Source: Hyaloraphidium curvatum (lineage: Eukaryota; Monoblepharomycota; Hyaloraphidiomycetes; Hyaloraphidiales; Hyaloraphidiaceae). Taken from it: a DNA stretch of 64,000 bases. The translations under genes and the position numbers were made by a program. Below are positions 21,465 to 32,188 of the stretch, in pieces (the stretch's first letter is position 1; every line of letters begins with the position of its first letter). The stretch lies in contig JAIVFI010000035.1 of NCBI GenBank assembly GCA_025558095.1, forward strand, positions 1 to 64,000, written 5' to 3'. Below the pieces are notes generated by a model. The model made no database searches. It was not told the origin of the DNA and saw only the letters and a program-made list of their open reading frames with translations.

Positions 21465-23097
21465 ATGGAACAGCGTACTCCTCCGACCGACCGCAATGAC
21501 CCCGGCAGCGGGCGATTCCGCACCTCCGAAACCCCTCCACTCGTCTCCGGACTGGAGGCCTCGTTCCGGGCGGCTCTCGAGTCGTCCGCGTCCGGGCGCA
21601 CGGCACCTCCCCCCCGCTCCGACGCCGGCGCGGCGCTTTTCGACCTCGCTCGTCTGCGGAAACGATTGGCCCGCGCTTTGGAAGGACTGAGACGTCTGAA
21701 CGACGAAGCCGCGGTGTGCGAGGAGCGGGCAGTGGCCTCGCCGCGAAATGCGGACGCGTCGGAGCGGCTGTTCGCGACTTCGGAGCTCGTGGTCATGATC
21801 TTCCGGCATTTGGACTCGGGAAGATTACATCAGAGAGAACGACGCATACAAAGACTTTGAAATGGAGCACATAGAGTTTGGAGAGGAGAAGTCAGTAAGA
21901 GCAAGGGATTTGATAAACAAGTATCAGAGCTGGTTGGGAAAGGAGAAAGCAAGCAGAACAACAGAGACACAGATTGGGAGAGAGTTTGGAAGGAGATATG
22001 GAACAAACAAGGTGAGGGAGGGGAAGGGAAACGTATTTAAAGGTCTAGGATTGAAGTGATGTAAGGTAGTGTAGGGTTTTTTCAAGGCCGGGACCGGCGC
22101 TCCCCCCAAAAACGGAAGAGAAGAGCTAAAGAGAAATATAATATAGATGTTTAGAAAAACTATACTAAGGATCGATTGGAGCTCTGCCTGGCGTCGAAAG
22201 GTGCCTACCGGACCTGCCTGCCCGAGCTCTTCGGGAGGTTCGGTTCGCCCACGACGAACGCGCGTGGAGCTTCTTCCGGGCCGGGACTGATTCCCTGCTC
22301 GGCATCGACAATTATCCGCTCATTCGGTCCGTGGAGATGGCCGGGATGCACGGTTTCCCGCAGTTCCTCGGGACGCTGCCGAACTTGCGCACGCTCAAGC
22401 TTGAACTGGGCAGGCCAGCCGATGCCCTCGCGATGGCGGCGCTGGTCCTACCGACCCTCGAACACCTTGAGGCGGTCGTTGGGTTTGATTACATCGAAGG
22501 TCAGAGGCCGCCTACGTTCCAGCTCGGCTTCCCAAACTCGCGACCTTCGCGGTCAGTTCGTACTATTGGTCGGGCAGCCCCGTTTTCGTCACAGTGCTTC
22601 TAAAGGAGGTCACTGGCGCTGCGCCGCGCCTCGGGGCGATTCGTTATGAGACCGCGTTGGATTGGCTGTACGCGGGGGACCTTCCGGAGGCGGTCCTCGC
22701 TAAGCTGGAGACGTTCCATGCCAAAGAATGGGATACCGTTCATGCTCTGGCTTCCTTTGGCAGCATCTTCGTACCGCAAACTATCCACCTTGGGCACGAC
22801 ATATGGAATTCGGGCTAACTCTTCCACGAGATAAAAGTGGATCATTGAGGACGGTTGGCAGGTCCTTTGCGCCATGCCCCGGCTCGAAGTGCTGGAGTTG
22901 TCGGCCTTCAGGACGGACCTGCTAGTGCGGACGCCGCCCAACCTGCAGGAGCTGCGGGCGCAGGTCGTGCACTACGACCACCACGGCCTCGGCGAGCGGA
23001 ACGGGCGCTAGTGGAGGCTGCTTTGGCGAGGCTCAGAATGCCCAACGAGGAGCCCGGTGAGCATTTCTTCGATGTTGCTTACTTCGACGAGAAGTGA
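21465..23097 (+). pseudogene. F-box/LRR-like copy (E) split by an insertion and frameshifts
   Basis: The N-terminal half (from ATG 21465: LEASFRAALESSASGRTAPP, then FATSELVVMIFRHLDS) matches paralogue C. At 21819 it is interrupted by a 351-bp AT-rich insertion. The family sequence resumes at 22171 (LELCLASKGAYRTCLPELF), and removing the insertion restores the frame. More lesions follow: a frameshift near 22230 before VRFAHDERAWSFFRAGTD, further shifts near 22530-22590 and 22810-22850, and another near 23005. The family blocks FLGTLPNLRTLKLELGRP, LAKLETFHAKEWDTVHALAS and LCAMPRLEVLELSAF are still recognisable, and the last frame ends at 23097. The gene is not functional as assembled. Confidence 0.75.
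21820..22170 (+). mobile_element. AT-rich insertion carrying the C-terminal end of a D5-like primase-helicase
   Basis: A 351-bp block of strikingly lower GC than its flanks lies between G21819 and A22171. From 21823 to 22059 one frame reads through the insertion without an initial start: DYIRENDAYKDFE, then SVRARDLINKYQSWLG, then QIGREFGRRYG, ending NVFKGLGLK and TGA. This order (helix, R-A-x-x-L/Y-x-x-Y-x-x-W, then x-x-E/I-G-R-x-F-G-R-x-Y, then a G-hairpin) is that of the C-terminal winged-helix region found after D5-type primase-helicases of giant viruses, virophages, Polinton-like elements and phages. About 110 bp of AT-rich 3' sequence follow. The insertion looks 5'-truncated. Family assignment is by motif pattern only. 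Confidence 0.6.
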
Positions 23098-23199
23098 AAG
23101 GCATATGCCGAAGAGCCAAACCAAAGCAGATCGATGTATAAGGTGTGTAAACGGGCTTCTGCCGGGCTCGGCTGTTGAGTTGCGCCGCGCCGACTACCA

Positions 23200-23600
23200 A
23201 CGTGACCAGTCCATACCCTTTCCTCGGGCTCGCCGGCCGCTCCTTCTCTTTCGCTCGTCTCTTCTTGGTGCCTCGGAACGTCTTCACCCGGGATTGGAGG
23301 TCCGAGCGCCGCCGTCTGCTCTTTGCGGGACCGGAGTCGTCTCGGTGCCGCTGAACATCTTCGCCCCGGATTTGCTGCCTTATCTCTTGTTTTCTCCTCT
23401 GTTTACGGACCGGAAGCTTCCTCTGGTGTCGCTGGAGCTCGTTGCCTGGGATTGGCGGTCCCAGCACCGTTTTCTGCTGTTTGCGGACCGGAATCGTCGA
23501 GCTATCTCTGAACCTCCCGCCCGGGAGTTGCGGCTCTTTCTCTTGCCTCCTCTGCTTGCCGGACGGAATCTCGTTCTTGGTGCTGTCGCGCTCGGAACAG
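23200..23600. repeat. Degenerate ~75-80-bp tandem repeat
   Basis: About four and a half imperfect units lie upstream of the thioesterase-like gene. The shared core is a T/C-rich stretch, then TTTRCGGACCGGAA (seen near 23327, 23401, 23480 and 23560 with changes), then a GTCGCT-like end, preceded by CCCGGGATTG-like sequence (23295, 23370, 23448, 23523). The copies are too diverged to be recent. The block ends just before the ATG at 23602, so it overlaps the expected promoter or 5' leader. Confidence 0.45.
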
Positions 23601-23601
23601 C

Positions 23602-24639
23602 ATGTACGAATTCGACCGCTTCGTGACCAACGCGGTGCGCCGCGGCCCCGGCCCCGGAAAGTATAGCGTGGAGCTCAAGGAAGAAGTATTCAACCCTAAC
23701 GGGACCGCGTTTGGAGGGTATGTAATGGCTCTTTCCATGCGGACCGCGCTGCTGCACCTCGAGGACACGGGCCAGCTTGCGAGGTACCCGCACCCGCTTT
23801 CGGCGCAAGCCCAGTTCATTGCCCCGAATAAGCCCGGTTGGATCATTGAGATGACGATGGAGACCCTGCGGACAGGGCGGAATCTGGCATTCCTGCAGCT
23901 CATGGCGCGGCGGGAGGGCAAGGTCATTTGGAGCGTGGACTTTGTCTTCAACGACTTTACCAAGGCTCAGGTGGGATGATTCGCGGCGTCAGGCACAGCA
24001 TGGCAGTTCACTCTCGTCGCTCCAAAGATGCCGGCAAACTTCGAGGTCATGGAGGCTCCGCAGATCCCGCCGCTCGAGGAGACGGTCGTCTACGAATCCC
24101 CTTTCCGCGCCCGCTTCAACGACTTCATCGAGCGGCGCCTCGAAAAGGGCAAGGACCCCTTCCGCTCCACGACACGCGTGCCGGCGTACCTGGGGTTCGC
24201 CGACGGCCGGCCGATGGACCTGCTGGCCGCTTCGTTCTTCGCGGACCTGTTCACGGACCAGCGGTTCTTCGCGAGCAACTTCAGGCGGGCCAACGTGGTT
24301 CGGTTCGGGCCCGGCAACGAGACGGTGCCCCGCGGCAAGATCGGGATCCGGGCGAGCGGGACAATCACCATGTGAGCTTTCTCGGCCCTCCTCGGAGCCG
24401 TAGGCTGACGCCGCGCGCCTTCCAGGTCCGTCCACTTCTTTCGCCCTCCGCCTCCGGACTCGCGCTTCTTCCTCATGGACACCGAAATCGGCGTGCAGCA
24501 GGGCGTCGGGGACTACGAGATCCAGATGTTCTCTGCCGACAGCAAGCGGGATCTCATCGGCATCGCGCGCCAGGTCCAGGTGGTCTGGGCGGTGCGCAAC
24601 GAGGAGGACGAGAAGGAGGGTTTCTTTCCCAAGCTTTGA
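23602..24639 (+). CDS. Acyl-CoA thioesterase-like hotdog protein (4HBT_3 type)
   Basis: Three exons (23602-23970, 24028-24371, 24426-24639) encode 308 residues. The N-terminal hotdog half has NPNGTAFGGYVMALSMRTAL, where the G-G-Y/W-x-x-A helix is typical, then FIAPNKPGWIIEMTMETLRT and the catalytic-strand-like NLAFLQLMAR. The second half (YLGFADGRPMDLLAASFFAD, then RASGTITMSVHFFRPPP, then YEIQMFSADSKRDLIGIARQ) is a second hotdog, as in TesB/thioesterase-like proteins. The expected activity is hydrolysis of acyl-CoA; chain length is unknown. There is no targeting peptide, but peroxisomal location cannot be excluded because the C-terminus FFPKL resembles a weak SKL-type signal. Confidence 0.7.
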
Positions 24640-24715
24640 GCGACTTTGTCATCTGGATATCAGACGAATGGTCAACTGCTAGAACCGATAGAGCCTCCTT
24701 TGCCACCTGATTCAT

Positions 24716-25000
24716 CTACTCCCTCCCCAGCGCCCGCCGGATCATCTCGCACTCCGTCGTCTTCCCCTCCCTCCACTCGCTCTTCGCCCCGTGGATTGCG
24801 AATCGGCCCTTGAAGTCCGCCTTCTGGCACTCCGCGGAGCAGTACGCGATCGCGGCCGACTTGCACGCCCCGCACCGCTTCAGCTTTTCCAGGCCGGCCT
24901 CGCTCGCCGTCTTGCCGCACGAGATGCAAACTAGCTGGTTCAGGTACGGTCTGCGCGGGCCGGCCGCGATGAGGGGGTGCTCGTGGCCGCCGATCGCCAT
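24716..25000 (-). CDS. Small MYND-type zinc finger protein
   Basis: A 94-residue protein that is nearly all one MYND finger: VCISCGKTASEAG, LKRCGACKSAAIAYCSAECQ and KADFKGRFAIHGAKSEW, ending with a Cys (TTECEMIRRALGRE). The Cys pairs and the final His/Cys follow the C-x2-C, C-x2-C, Y-C-x3-C, H, C plan. ATG 25000 precedes a short leader (MAIGGHEHPLIAAGP); the frame is open further upstream, so a longer N-terminus is possible. MYND fingers mediate protein-protein contacts with Pro-rich partners. No second domain is present, so the partner is unknown. It lies convergent to the thioesterase-like gene, 76 bp away. Confidence 0.65.
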   Translation of the reverse strand: MAIGGHEHPLIAAGPRRPYLNQLVCISCGKTASEAGLEKLKRCGACKSAAIAYCSAECQKADFKGRFAIHGAKSEWREGKTTECEMIRRALGRE

Positions 25001-25111
25001 GAAGTTGCTGGCCAGGCGGGAGCGTCGACCCCAGCATCCGACTTCCGAAGGCCGACTGGTGTCGCGAGGAGATATCAACGGATACAGCAATCTACCAACA
25101 ATACAGATCAT

Positions 25112-26298
25112 CTACATCCTCGCCCCGCCCGGGATCCACTGCCCCATCCTCGTCCGCTCCTCCTCCGCCGCCGCCCTGTACTCCCTTTCGAGCCGGTCCA
25201 CGAGCTCTGCGACGGTGGGCACGTCGCGGATGAGGAGCACGCCGTGGCCTGCGGACCAGATCTGGGGATGATGTCAGTCGAGGGAACGCGTGGCCTCGGA
25301 GAGGCGGACCCACGTCCTTCCAGGCTTTGCCGTCGCTTTCTGCGGGAAACGGCAACACCCCGATGAGCATGTAGCACGCGATGTCCAGGCATCCACCCAC
25401 TCAGCTTCGAATCCGGATCGTCGGGGTTCATCCCGTGCCGCACCAGGCTGTCCCTCAGGAAGTTGGCCGGCAGCCCCGACACCTTGTTGGTGTACACCGT
25501 CGGCAGGAACGTCGGCGCGGGCCCCGATTTCGCCTCTACCAGCATCCTTTTGTAGCCCTCGTCCGCCGTGGCCTCGGCCGTGGCGATGAACCTCGTCCCA
25601 AGGTACGCCAGGTCCGCGCCGAGGGTCTGCACCGCGCGCACCGTCGCGCCGTCGGAAATCGAGCCACCGGCGATGATCAGGACGTCCGGGAAGGCGGTGC
25701 GGAGGGAGGGGATCAGGGCAAACGGGGAGGTCGGGCCCGCGTGGCCGCCGGCGCCGGCACAGACCGCGACAAGGCCGTCGACGCCGTCCGAGACGGCGAT
25801 GCGGGCGTGGGTGAGGTTGGTCACGTCGTGGAACACCAAACCGCTTGAAATGAGGCGGCAGAACGCGTCGGATCAGGCCGAAGCGGCGCGGGAGACACGT
25901 CCGAAAGGAACCCACCCGTAGCTGTGGACTGTATCGCACACCTCGTTCGCCCGCCCCATGATTGTGATGATCACGGGCACCCGGTACTTTTCCATGAGCC
26001 GCATCTGCTCCTTCAGCCGCGGGTTGTTGCGCAGCACGATGTTGACCGCGTAATCCGCCGGCCGAAGCCCCTCGCGCCGCGCGGCCTCCAGGTCCGCCGA
26101 GATTTCCTTCAGCCACTCCTCCAGGATATCCTCCGTGCGCGCGTTGAGCGCCGGGATCGCGCCGACGACCCCCGCGCGGCACGCGGCCTTGACCAGGTCC
26201 GGATACGTGGTGAGGAACATCGGCGCGCAGATGATCGGGAGCCGGGCGTTGAGCGCCTCCCGCACGCGCAGGCGGCTCGGAGGCGAGTGCTTCGGCAT
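25112..26298 (-). CDS. Nitronate monooxygenase (2-nitropropane dioxygenase family)
   Basis: Four exons (26298-25916, 25843-25401, 25339-25314, 25261-25112) give 333 residues. The third exon is only 26 nt but is needed to read DGKAWKDIWSAGHGV, a family C-terminal motif. The N-terminus is NARLPIICAPMFLTTYPDLV, followed by AGVVGAIPALNARTEDILEEW. The flavin-binding TIM-barrel shows GVDGLVAVCAGAGGHAG (the His of the family motif), DVLIIAGGSISDGATVRA and GADLAYLGTRFIATAEA (phosphate-binding). The expected role is FMN-dependent oxidation of nitronates such as propionate 3-nitronate to carbonyl compounds plus nitrite. Three introns start GTGGGT. Confidence 0.9.
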
Positions 26299-28064
26299 TT
26301 CCGGCGGTCCCGACGGGGATTCGCGGGGCAGCAGGAAGCTCAGTGTTCGCTACTTTGCTGTTCGCCTGGTGGCAAGTGCCCGTCGCCGCCGGCGATCGCA
26401 TCATCTCGAACACGCCTCGTCCGCCGTCTGCCGCCTTGCCGTCCGACCCATCCACGGCCTCGTCCGCTTCCAGGGGCCGATGCGCGCGCGCGGCACGGAC
26501 GGCGATCCAAAGGGACCACAGGTATGGCCGTCGGCCGATCTGGTTCGGGACTGCCGCCCCTCCCTCGGCCACCAGCCTGTCCAACCCCCATAAAACCGCC
26601 CCGTCCCGTGCTGCTTCCAGTCCTGTCTGTCGCTCATTGGGCAAAGCGGGAACGTCCGAGCCCTGTCGTGCTGCAAGTAAAGCGGCCCTGGCTTGGGTGC
26701 GGGTTCGTGGCGAGGAGCGCGGTGGCGCCCTGAGCTACGGATTGCAAGAAAAGATGTTAAAAGCGCCGGCATTCGCCGGGTTCTGCGAGCGCAGGGAATG
26801 AAGGACCGCGTGCACGTGCCCGGGAAGTGCAACTACTGGACCCCGCAGACGGGACGGCGTTCAAGGCCGAGGAGGGGTCCTCGTGCCGACGACGCAGTGC
26901 TACTGAGCCACGTCAGATTGGGATTGCATTTATAAGGTGGAAACAACCGGGATAGATGGATGGTCACTAAGAGGTATTCTTCGCTCGAGTTCCTCATGAG
27001 AAGTCTGAGAAGCCCGACCCGACCCGCCACCCGTCTCCGAATACGCGTTCCGCGCCCCCGCTTACGCGGCGGGAAGTCTCAAATCCCTCGTTTGTGCGAC
27101 GTCCCATGACCCAAAGGGCTCTGCAGGCGCCCGCCGGGCGCGTTGGCCGGGCGGGGACCGCGTAGCCCGCCCGTCTGTACCGGAGCTCCCCTCCCCGCCT
27201 TCCAACCCTCCTGGCCCCCACGCGCAAAACGTTTCGCGCACCGGGAAGGCGTGACCGATCGGACGCGTCGGAAAAGCGAGGAAGCGACCATGCATGCCGT
27301 GGACGCCACCTGGGCACCTTCGCACCACGCGATGCTGGGGTGCCCAGAGGACGCGCAGCCCTACTTGCCCAAACGCAATGGAAGACGAACGCTGTTTGCG
27401 AGCGCGCCGAGCCCGCGCCCCGTCGGAAAACACCCTTCCGCATTCGGTTCCGCCCGCCCCGGGGCCTGGGCCCATCCTACCCCACGGATCGGCGGCGCCG
27501 GATGCACCAAAAGCGCGATCACGGTCAATTCGTCCAGCCATGGTCTTTCCACGCGCCGGAATGCGCTCGCATGCCTTTGTTCGCGCGGGGGGTGAGGGGA
27601 CCAGCCGCCCGCCCTCGCTCCGCCACCCCGACGCGCCCGCCTCTCCTGAAAATCGGATCCCAACCGCGCGGACGGATGCTGGGCCTTTGGGCTCACGGAA
27701 TGACCTTTCCGCCGCGTTTCCGTGGCTAACGCGATGGCGTGGCCTCCGGGAAACCAGGGTGACGGCCTTTGCCAGCCAGTGCCCAGGGCCCGGGACTGCC
27801 GATGCTCCGCAGTCGGAACCGCACCGACGGACGCGGCAAAAGCGTGATGCCAGGAGCGAGCGCGACGCGGAAGGCCGGCCGTACTTCTGCGGCTGCTCGG
27901 TCTCCGCGCCGCAGGTCCCGTGCATCGGGCTGATTTCGGCCCGGACGCTGCTGGCTGGGGAAGGCTGGTCCCGGACAACATCGCGCGAGCCGGCCGCACC
28001 GAGGGACGACGCCACGGCCGCCGACCAAGGGGCCCGCGGTTCGAGCCCCGCGGCGCCCTCTGCC
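26299..28064. other. Long intergenic region
   Basis: About 1.77 kb between the divergent nitronate monooxygenase and transcription factor genes. Open frames are long because of GC content, but none shows conserved motifs or sensible composition. A short AT-richer segment near 26850-27000 (including ATTTATAAGG) and the stretch just before 28065 may be promoter sequence. The frame of the downstream gene is open back to 27294, so an N-terminal extension cannot be excluded. Confidence 0.45.
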
Positions 28065-31000
28065 ATGGACTCGTCGGACACGGACTCGACCTCGGGCGGG
28101 GCGCGGCGGCGCCGGCCTCGCAAGGTGGCGTGCACCCCTTGCCAACGCAGAAAGAAGCGTTGCGACGGCGGGGAGCCGTGCGGACGGTGCTCTGCCGCGG
28201 GGCGGGAAGATCGCTGCGCCTACCCGACCGAGGCGCCGCCGAAACGCGGGCGGCGCGGCGCGGGCACCTCCTGCGCCGCCTGCCGTGCGGCAAAGCGGTC
28301 TTGCGATGGGGCGCGGCCGTGCGGGCGCTGCGCCGCAAAGGGCTCCGACTGCGTTTACGGCTCGTCGAACTCGTCGCGCGGCGGCTCGGTTTCGCGATCC
28401 TCGCGGGGCACCTCGGCGGACTGGTCGTCGGCGTCGGAGGCCTCGCGACGGCGGACCACCCCGGCCGACGCATCGGGCGATGACGACTCCTTGAGCACGC
28501 CGGGCATGCTGGCCGGCGACCCGTACCCGGCGGCGCCCTTTCCGGGCCTCCCTGGGCGGCCCTTCGAAGGGGACCCCGATTCGGGGCAACCCCGGTCTCC
28601 CGCCCCCGCCCGAGCGGACTTCCTGCCGGGTGGCTTCCCCGGCGAGCAACTTCCCGGGCAGCAGGCGTTCCTCGGCCACCACCTTGCCGGACAGCAGCCC
28701 GCGTTCGGGCAGCTCTGGTTCGGGCAGCCGCCCCTGTGGCGCGGGACCGGCGCCGCTTGGCCGCCCCGCGATCCGGCCTCGGGGATGCCGGGGGCCGGCG
28801 CCGTGCTGGCCGATTTCCTCGACATTGCCGCGGGCAATCACTCGACCCTGGATCGCGCGCCCGGCTCGGGCGGACCGGCGGGAAGCTTGCCCCAGATTCC
28901 TCCCCCGCCATTCCCCCCTTCCCAGACGGTGCAGCCCACCGCTGCCCAGGCGTCTTTGCTCCATGGACAGTCGACCTCCTCCCCTACACAAGCCAACCCC
29001 TACCACGAGGCAGTGCCCGGGATGCGGTTCGGCACGCCCAACCCGTCGCTGGCCCCGCTCCTGATCGAGAGGCTCTTCAGCAGCGAGGACCTGCTGGCGG
29101 CAGAACCGTTCGCTGTGGCAGGATCGCCGGTAGCCGCCCTGGCCGTCCCCTTCGCCAACCCGAGCGCCATGACGAGCAGCGACTCGGGCTCGGATATCCA
29201 CGTCTCCCCCTCCCTCTTTGCCCCCGAACGCCCCGCCCCCTCCCCCGCCCACTTCTCCGGCTCCCCCATCCTCCTCCTGACCCCGGACTACCCCGCGCGC
29301 CTGTACCCCTCCGTTCCCCCCGGGCTGCTCCCCGACCCGGGCACCCTCTCCCGCGCCCTGGACACCTTCTTCCTCCGCCCTCCCGCCCTCCCGGGCCCGC
29401 ACCGCGCGACCTTCGAGGCCCGCGCGTGCAGGGGCGAATGCCCATCGCGGCTGTCGTACCGCCTGCGGTTCCGCACTCGGCTGGCGCAGCACGGCTGCGG
29501 GGCCGCGGGCCGCGCACCCCCGCTCGCGGCGGAACCGCGCTCTGACGAGGGGCACGAGGACAGCATGGACGCCATTCTGCTCGCCGCAGCGGCATGTGCC
29601 GGCGCCCGCGCCGCCGGTTCGGCGATGGAGGCTCTCGAGGGGTGGGCTTGGGCGGAGGCGGCGGAGCTGGCGGGCTGGTTCGGATGGGATCCCGCGCCGG
29701 GTATGGACGCCCTGCGCGCCGAGCTGGGCGCCGCCGTGCCCCCCGATTCCGGACCCTGCGACGAGCTGGCGAGGGGGATGCTGCTGCGGGCGTACCACAG
29801 GGAGATGCTCGACGCGGCGCTCGCGCTGTCGCTGCTGGCCCACTCGGCGTTCGCGGCGGGGAGGAGGCTGCCGGCTGCGCTCGCGGCCGCGCAGCTGTTT
29901 ACGGAGCGCATCGTGCCGTCCCTGCGGATGGACGAGTGGTGCGCCGCGCCCGCCGGCGGGGATGAGTCGCCCTCGGCGGCGCTGCGTGCCGAAGAGCGGC
30001 GGAGGTTCGTGGCATCGCTGCTGGTTTCAGGTGCGCTGCTCGCGGAGCTCAAGAATGCCGCCCCGGCGCCGCCTGGTGGACCGGAACCGGGGATCGCGGC
30101 GCCCAGGTGGGACGGCCGCGAGATGGCCGGCGTGCCGCTGCCCTGGCCCGACGCCCTCTTCGACGCGCTGCCGGCCGCCGTTGAACCGTTCCCTGGTTGG
30201 AACGCGGCGAGGCCTGCACCCGCCCTGCCCCCGATCCCGATCCGGACCGCGGGGAGGGCCACCTTCGGCGACGCCGTGCTGTGGATGGACCTCCCCCGCG
30301 GACACCCCGGACGCTCCGCCGCGCTCGCACGGACGTGGGGCCGTGCGGCGGAGCTGGGACCCTCGGCGTTCGCCGCATGCGCCGCGGAGCTGCTCCGCGC
30401 GGGGCAGCGCCTGCGGCGGTGGTTCGCCGAGGCCGGCCTGCACCCCTATGCCCTGGACGGCTCCGTGGTCGCGGACGGCGCGCTCCTGGCCGAAGCCGCC
30501 TCGCGCCGCGCGGCGTACATCTCCGCCCTCGACGACGCCCGCGAGCACCTCCCGCCCGCGCTGCAGCACGCCTACGACACGGGCGATCCGCGGATGGCCC
30601 GCGCCGCCGCCGAGCGGTACTTTGGCCCCTCGTGGCCGCGCGCGGCGGCGGTGCTGGTGTGGCTGCACACCATGCACGTGGTGGTGCGGTCGCCCCGCGA
30701 CCCGCTGGCCGCCGCTCTGCGCCCCGACCCCGCATGGCTCGACGGCGCGGGCTTTTTCTCGTGCTCCGCGCACGCCATCACCGCGTCCAACCTCCTCCGC
30801 GGCCTGCTCGCGGACCCCGCGTGCGCGCAGCTGGGGCTGGCGGTCTCCGCGGTGCGCGCGGGTGCGGCGCACGCGGCAGCGGCGAGGAGGGCGGCGGCGC
30901 CCGGGGCGGCGCATTCGGATGCGGTGGCGGCGAGCGTGGCGAGGGGGCTGGTGAGGGACGTGGCGGCGTGCATGGCGCTGCCGCACGTGCAGGGGGGTGC

Positions 31001-31173
31001 TTGGTGGGTGTATGGGCGGCAATCGCGGCTGTGGATGGGTCTCCTGACGATGCTGCCCTTCGCACAGGGACTTTGCCAAGCGCGTGCACGCCGTGTTCGA
31101 AGGCATGGTGCTGAGGGGCCAGCTGCCCTCAGAAGACGAAGTGCGGGCGCTGACCGGACAGGGTGCCGACTAG
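28065..31173 (+). CDS. Fungal transcription factor with two tandem Zn2Cys6 clusters (TF1)
   Basis: Exon 1 is 28065-31003 and exon 2 is 31068-31173, giving 1014 residues. The donor GTGGGT splits a Trp codon exactly as in the paralogue at 40935. Two zinc clusters follow each other: residues 23-51 (C-x2-C-x6-C-x5-C-x2-C-x8-C, RKVACTPCQRRKKRCDGG) and 70-96 (C-x2-C-x6-C-x5-C-x2-C-x6-C, SCAACRAAKRSCDGARPCGR). A long Pro/Gly/Ser-rich linker follows. The C-terminal half contains a fungal-specific regulatory-type helical region: TPDYPARLYPSVPPGLLPDP, LLRAYHREMLDAALALSLLA, and VLVWLHTMHVVVRSPRDPL. Zn2Cys6 proteins bind CGG-containing DNA as nuclear regulators. Target genes are unknown. Confidence 0.8.
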
Positions 31174-32188
31174 CGGGTTCGGGGCAAGCTAGCCCGCGCG
31201 GAGCACGGGCTGCGGACGGTCCGGCCGGGGATGTATGTGCGCCGGAATGCCGACCGACGTGTAGCCCAGAACGTCGGACCGATGTATACGACGGATGCCA
31301 TCAGGAGTCCTGCTCTGCATTGCGGCATTTGACGGATGCCGCCGCGTTCCAGCTTGGGCGAACAAGCCGGGCGAATGAGCTGTCCATCATGTGTGTCCCG
31401 GCGGTGCGGAGTCTGCGGAGCCGGGCGAGTACCTACGTCCAGGGTCCAACAGGGGAGCACGGACCCGGAGCCGGCGACGGGTGGAGGGTCGGCCGGGCGC
31501 CGGGACCGGATCGTCTTCCTCGCAGACACCCCGCAAAATGCCGCCCCGGCGCCCGCGCTCGGACGGGCCGGCGCGGACCTGAACCTGGCTGGCGCGGACC
31601 CGGGGCAGCGGCGGCGGGCCTCGGCCGTGGCCGGTCCTCTTTTCCAGGAGCCCCCCAACCTGCCCCCTGGATTGCGGCGCACGGAGATGCGGGGAGGCGG
31701 GCAATGATGGGAAAAGGAAGGGAGGGGGGGAATCGGGGGTTGTACGTGCATTCCGCGCGGGGGACGTGCGACGGCCACCGGCCGTCCGCGGTGGGCGCGG
31801 TGCCGTTGGCCGGCCGGCCGGCGGCGTCCCCCGGCCATCAGCTGCTCAGATGGGCCCCACAACGGAAGGGCAATCTCGCCGCTCGTTGTCCGGGGCGGGA
31901 GGCGGGCGGTCGGGCATCGGCCGGCATCTCGTCGGCCGGCCCCAGGGTCCTCGTCGGGGGTTCGGCGCCTGCCGGCCGCAGGCGGTCGGGGGCCTGCGGA
32001 GCGCGGCGGCCAAGAGCGGCCCGACCGCTGCGTGTAGTCGGCAGTGAATAGCTGCGGTTGCGGCGGTCCCGTGTGCCTGCGGACTGGGCGGCCGGGGGGG
32101 TCGGGCAAGCGGGCGGGGCGGGACCAGGGTAGCCCTCCGCGGCGGGTGGCTGGGAAGCCGACCGAGCGACCGCCTGCTCCCGCCAAGA
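31174..32188. other. Intergenic region between TF1 and TF2
   Basis: About 1 kb, very GC-rich, with no supported gene. It is the 3' flank of TF1 and the presumed promoter of TF2. No duplicated TF sequence was noticed in it. Confidence 0.45.

Noticed and set aside
21862..22059. Independent 65-residue gene starting at ATG 21862
   Set aside because: The same frame extends upstream to the insertion edge with conserved-looking residues, so it is the end of a larger truncated protein rather than a small gene.
29000..31100. Several long minus-strand ORFs across TF1
   Set aside because: They are Arg/Gly/Pro-rich antisense shadows without motifs, opposite a well-supported coding exon.
27294..32051. 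A single 1585-codon open frame through TF1 and beyond
   Set aside because: The frame is open because of high GC. Real coding sequence starts at 28065, and the TF3 paralogue shows that a GTGGGT intron near 31004 moves the end to 31173.
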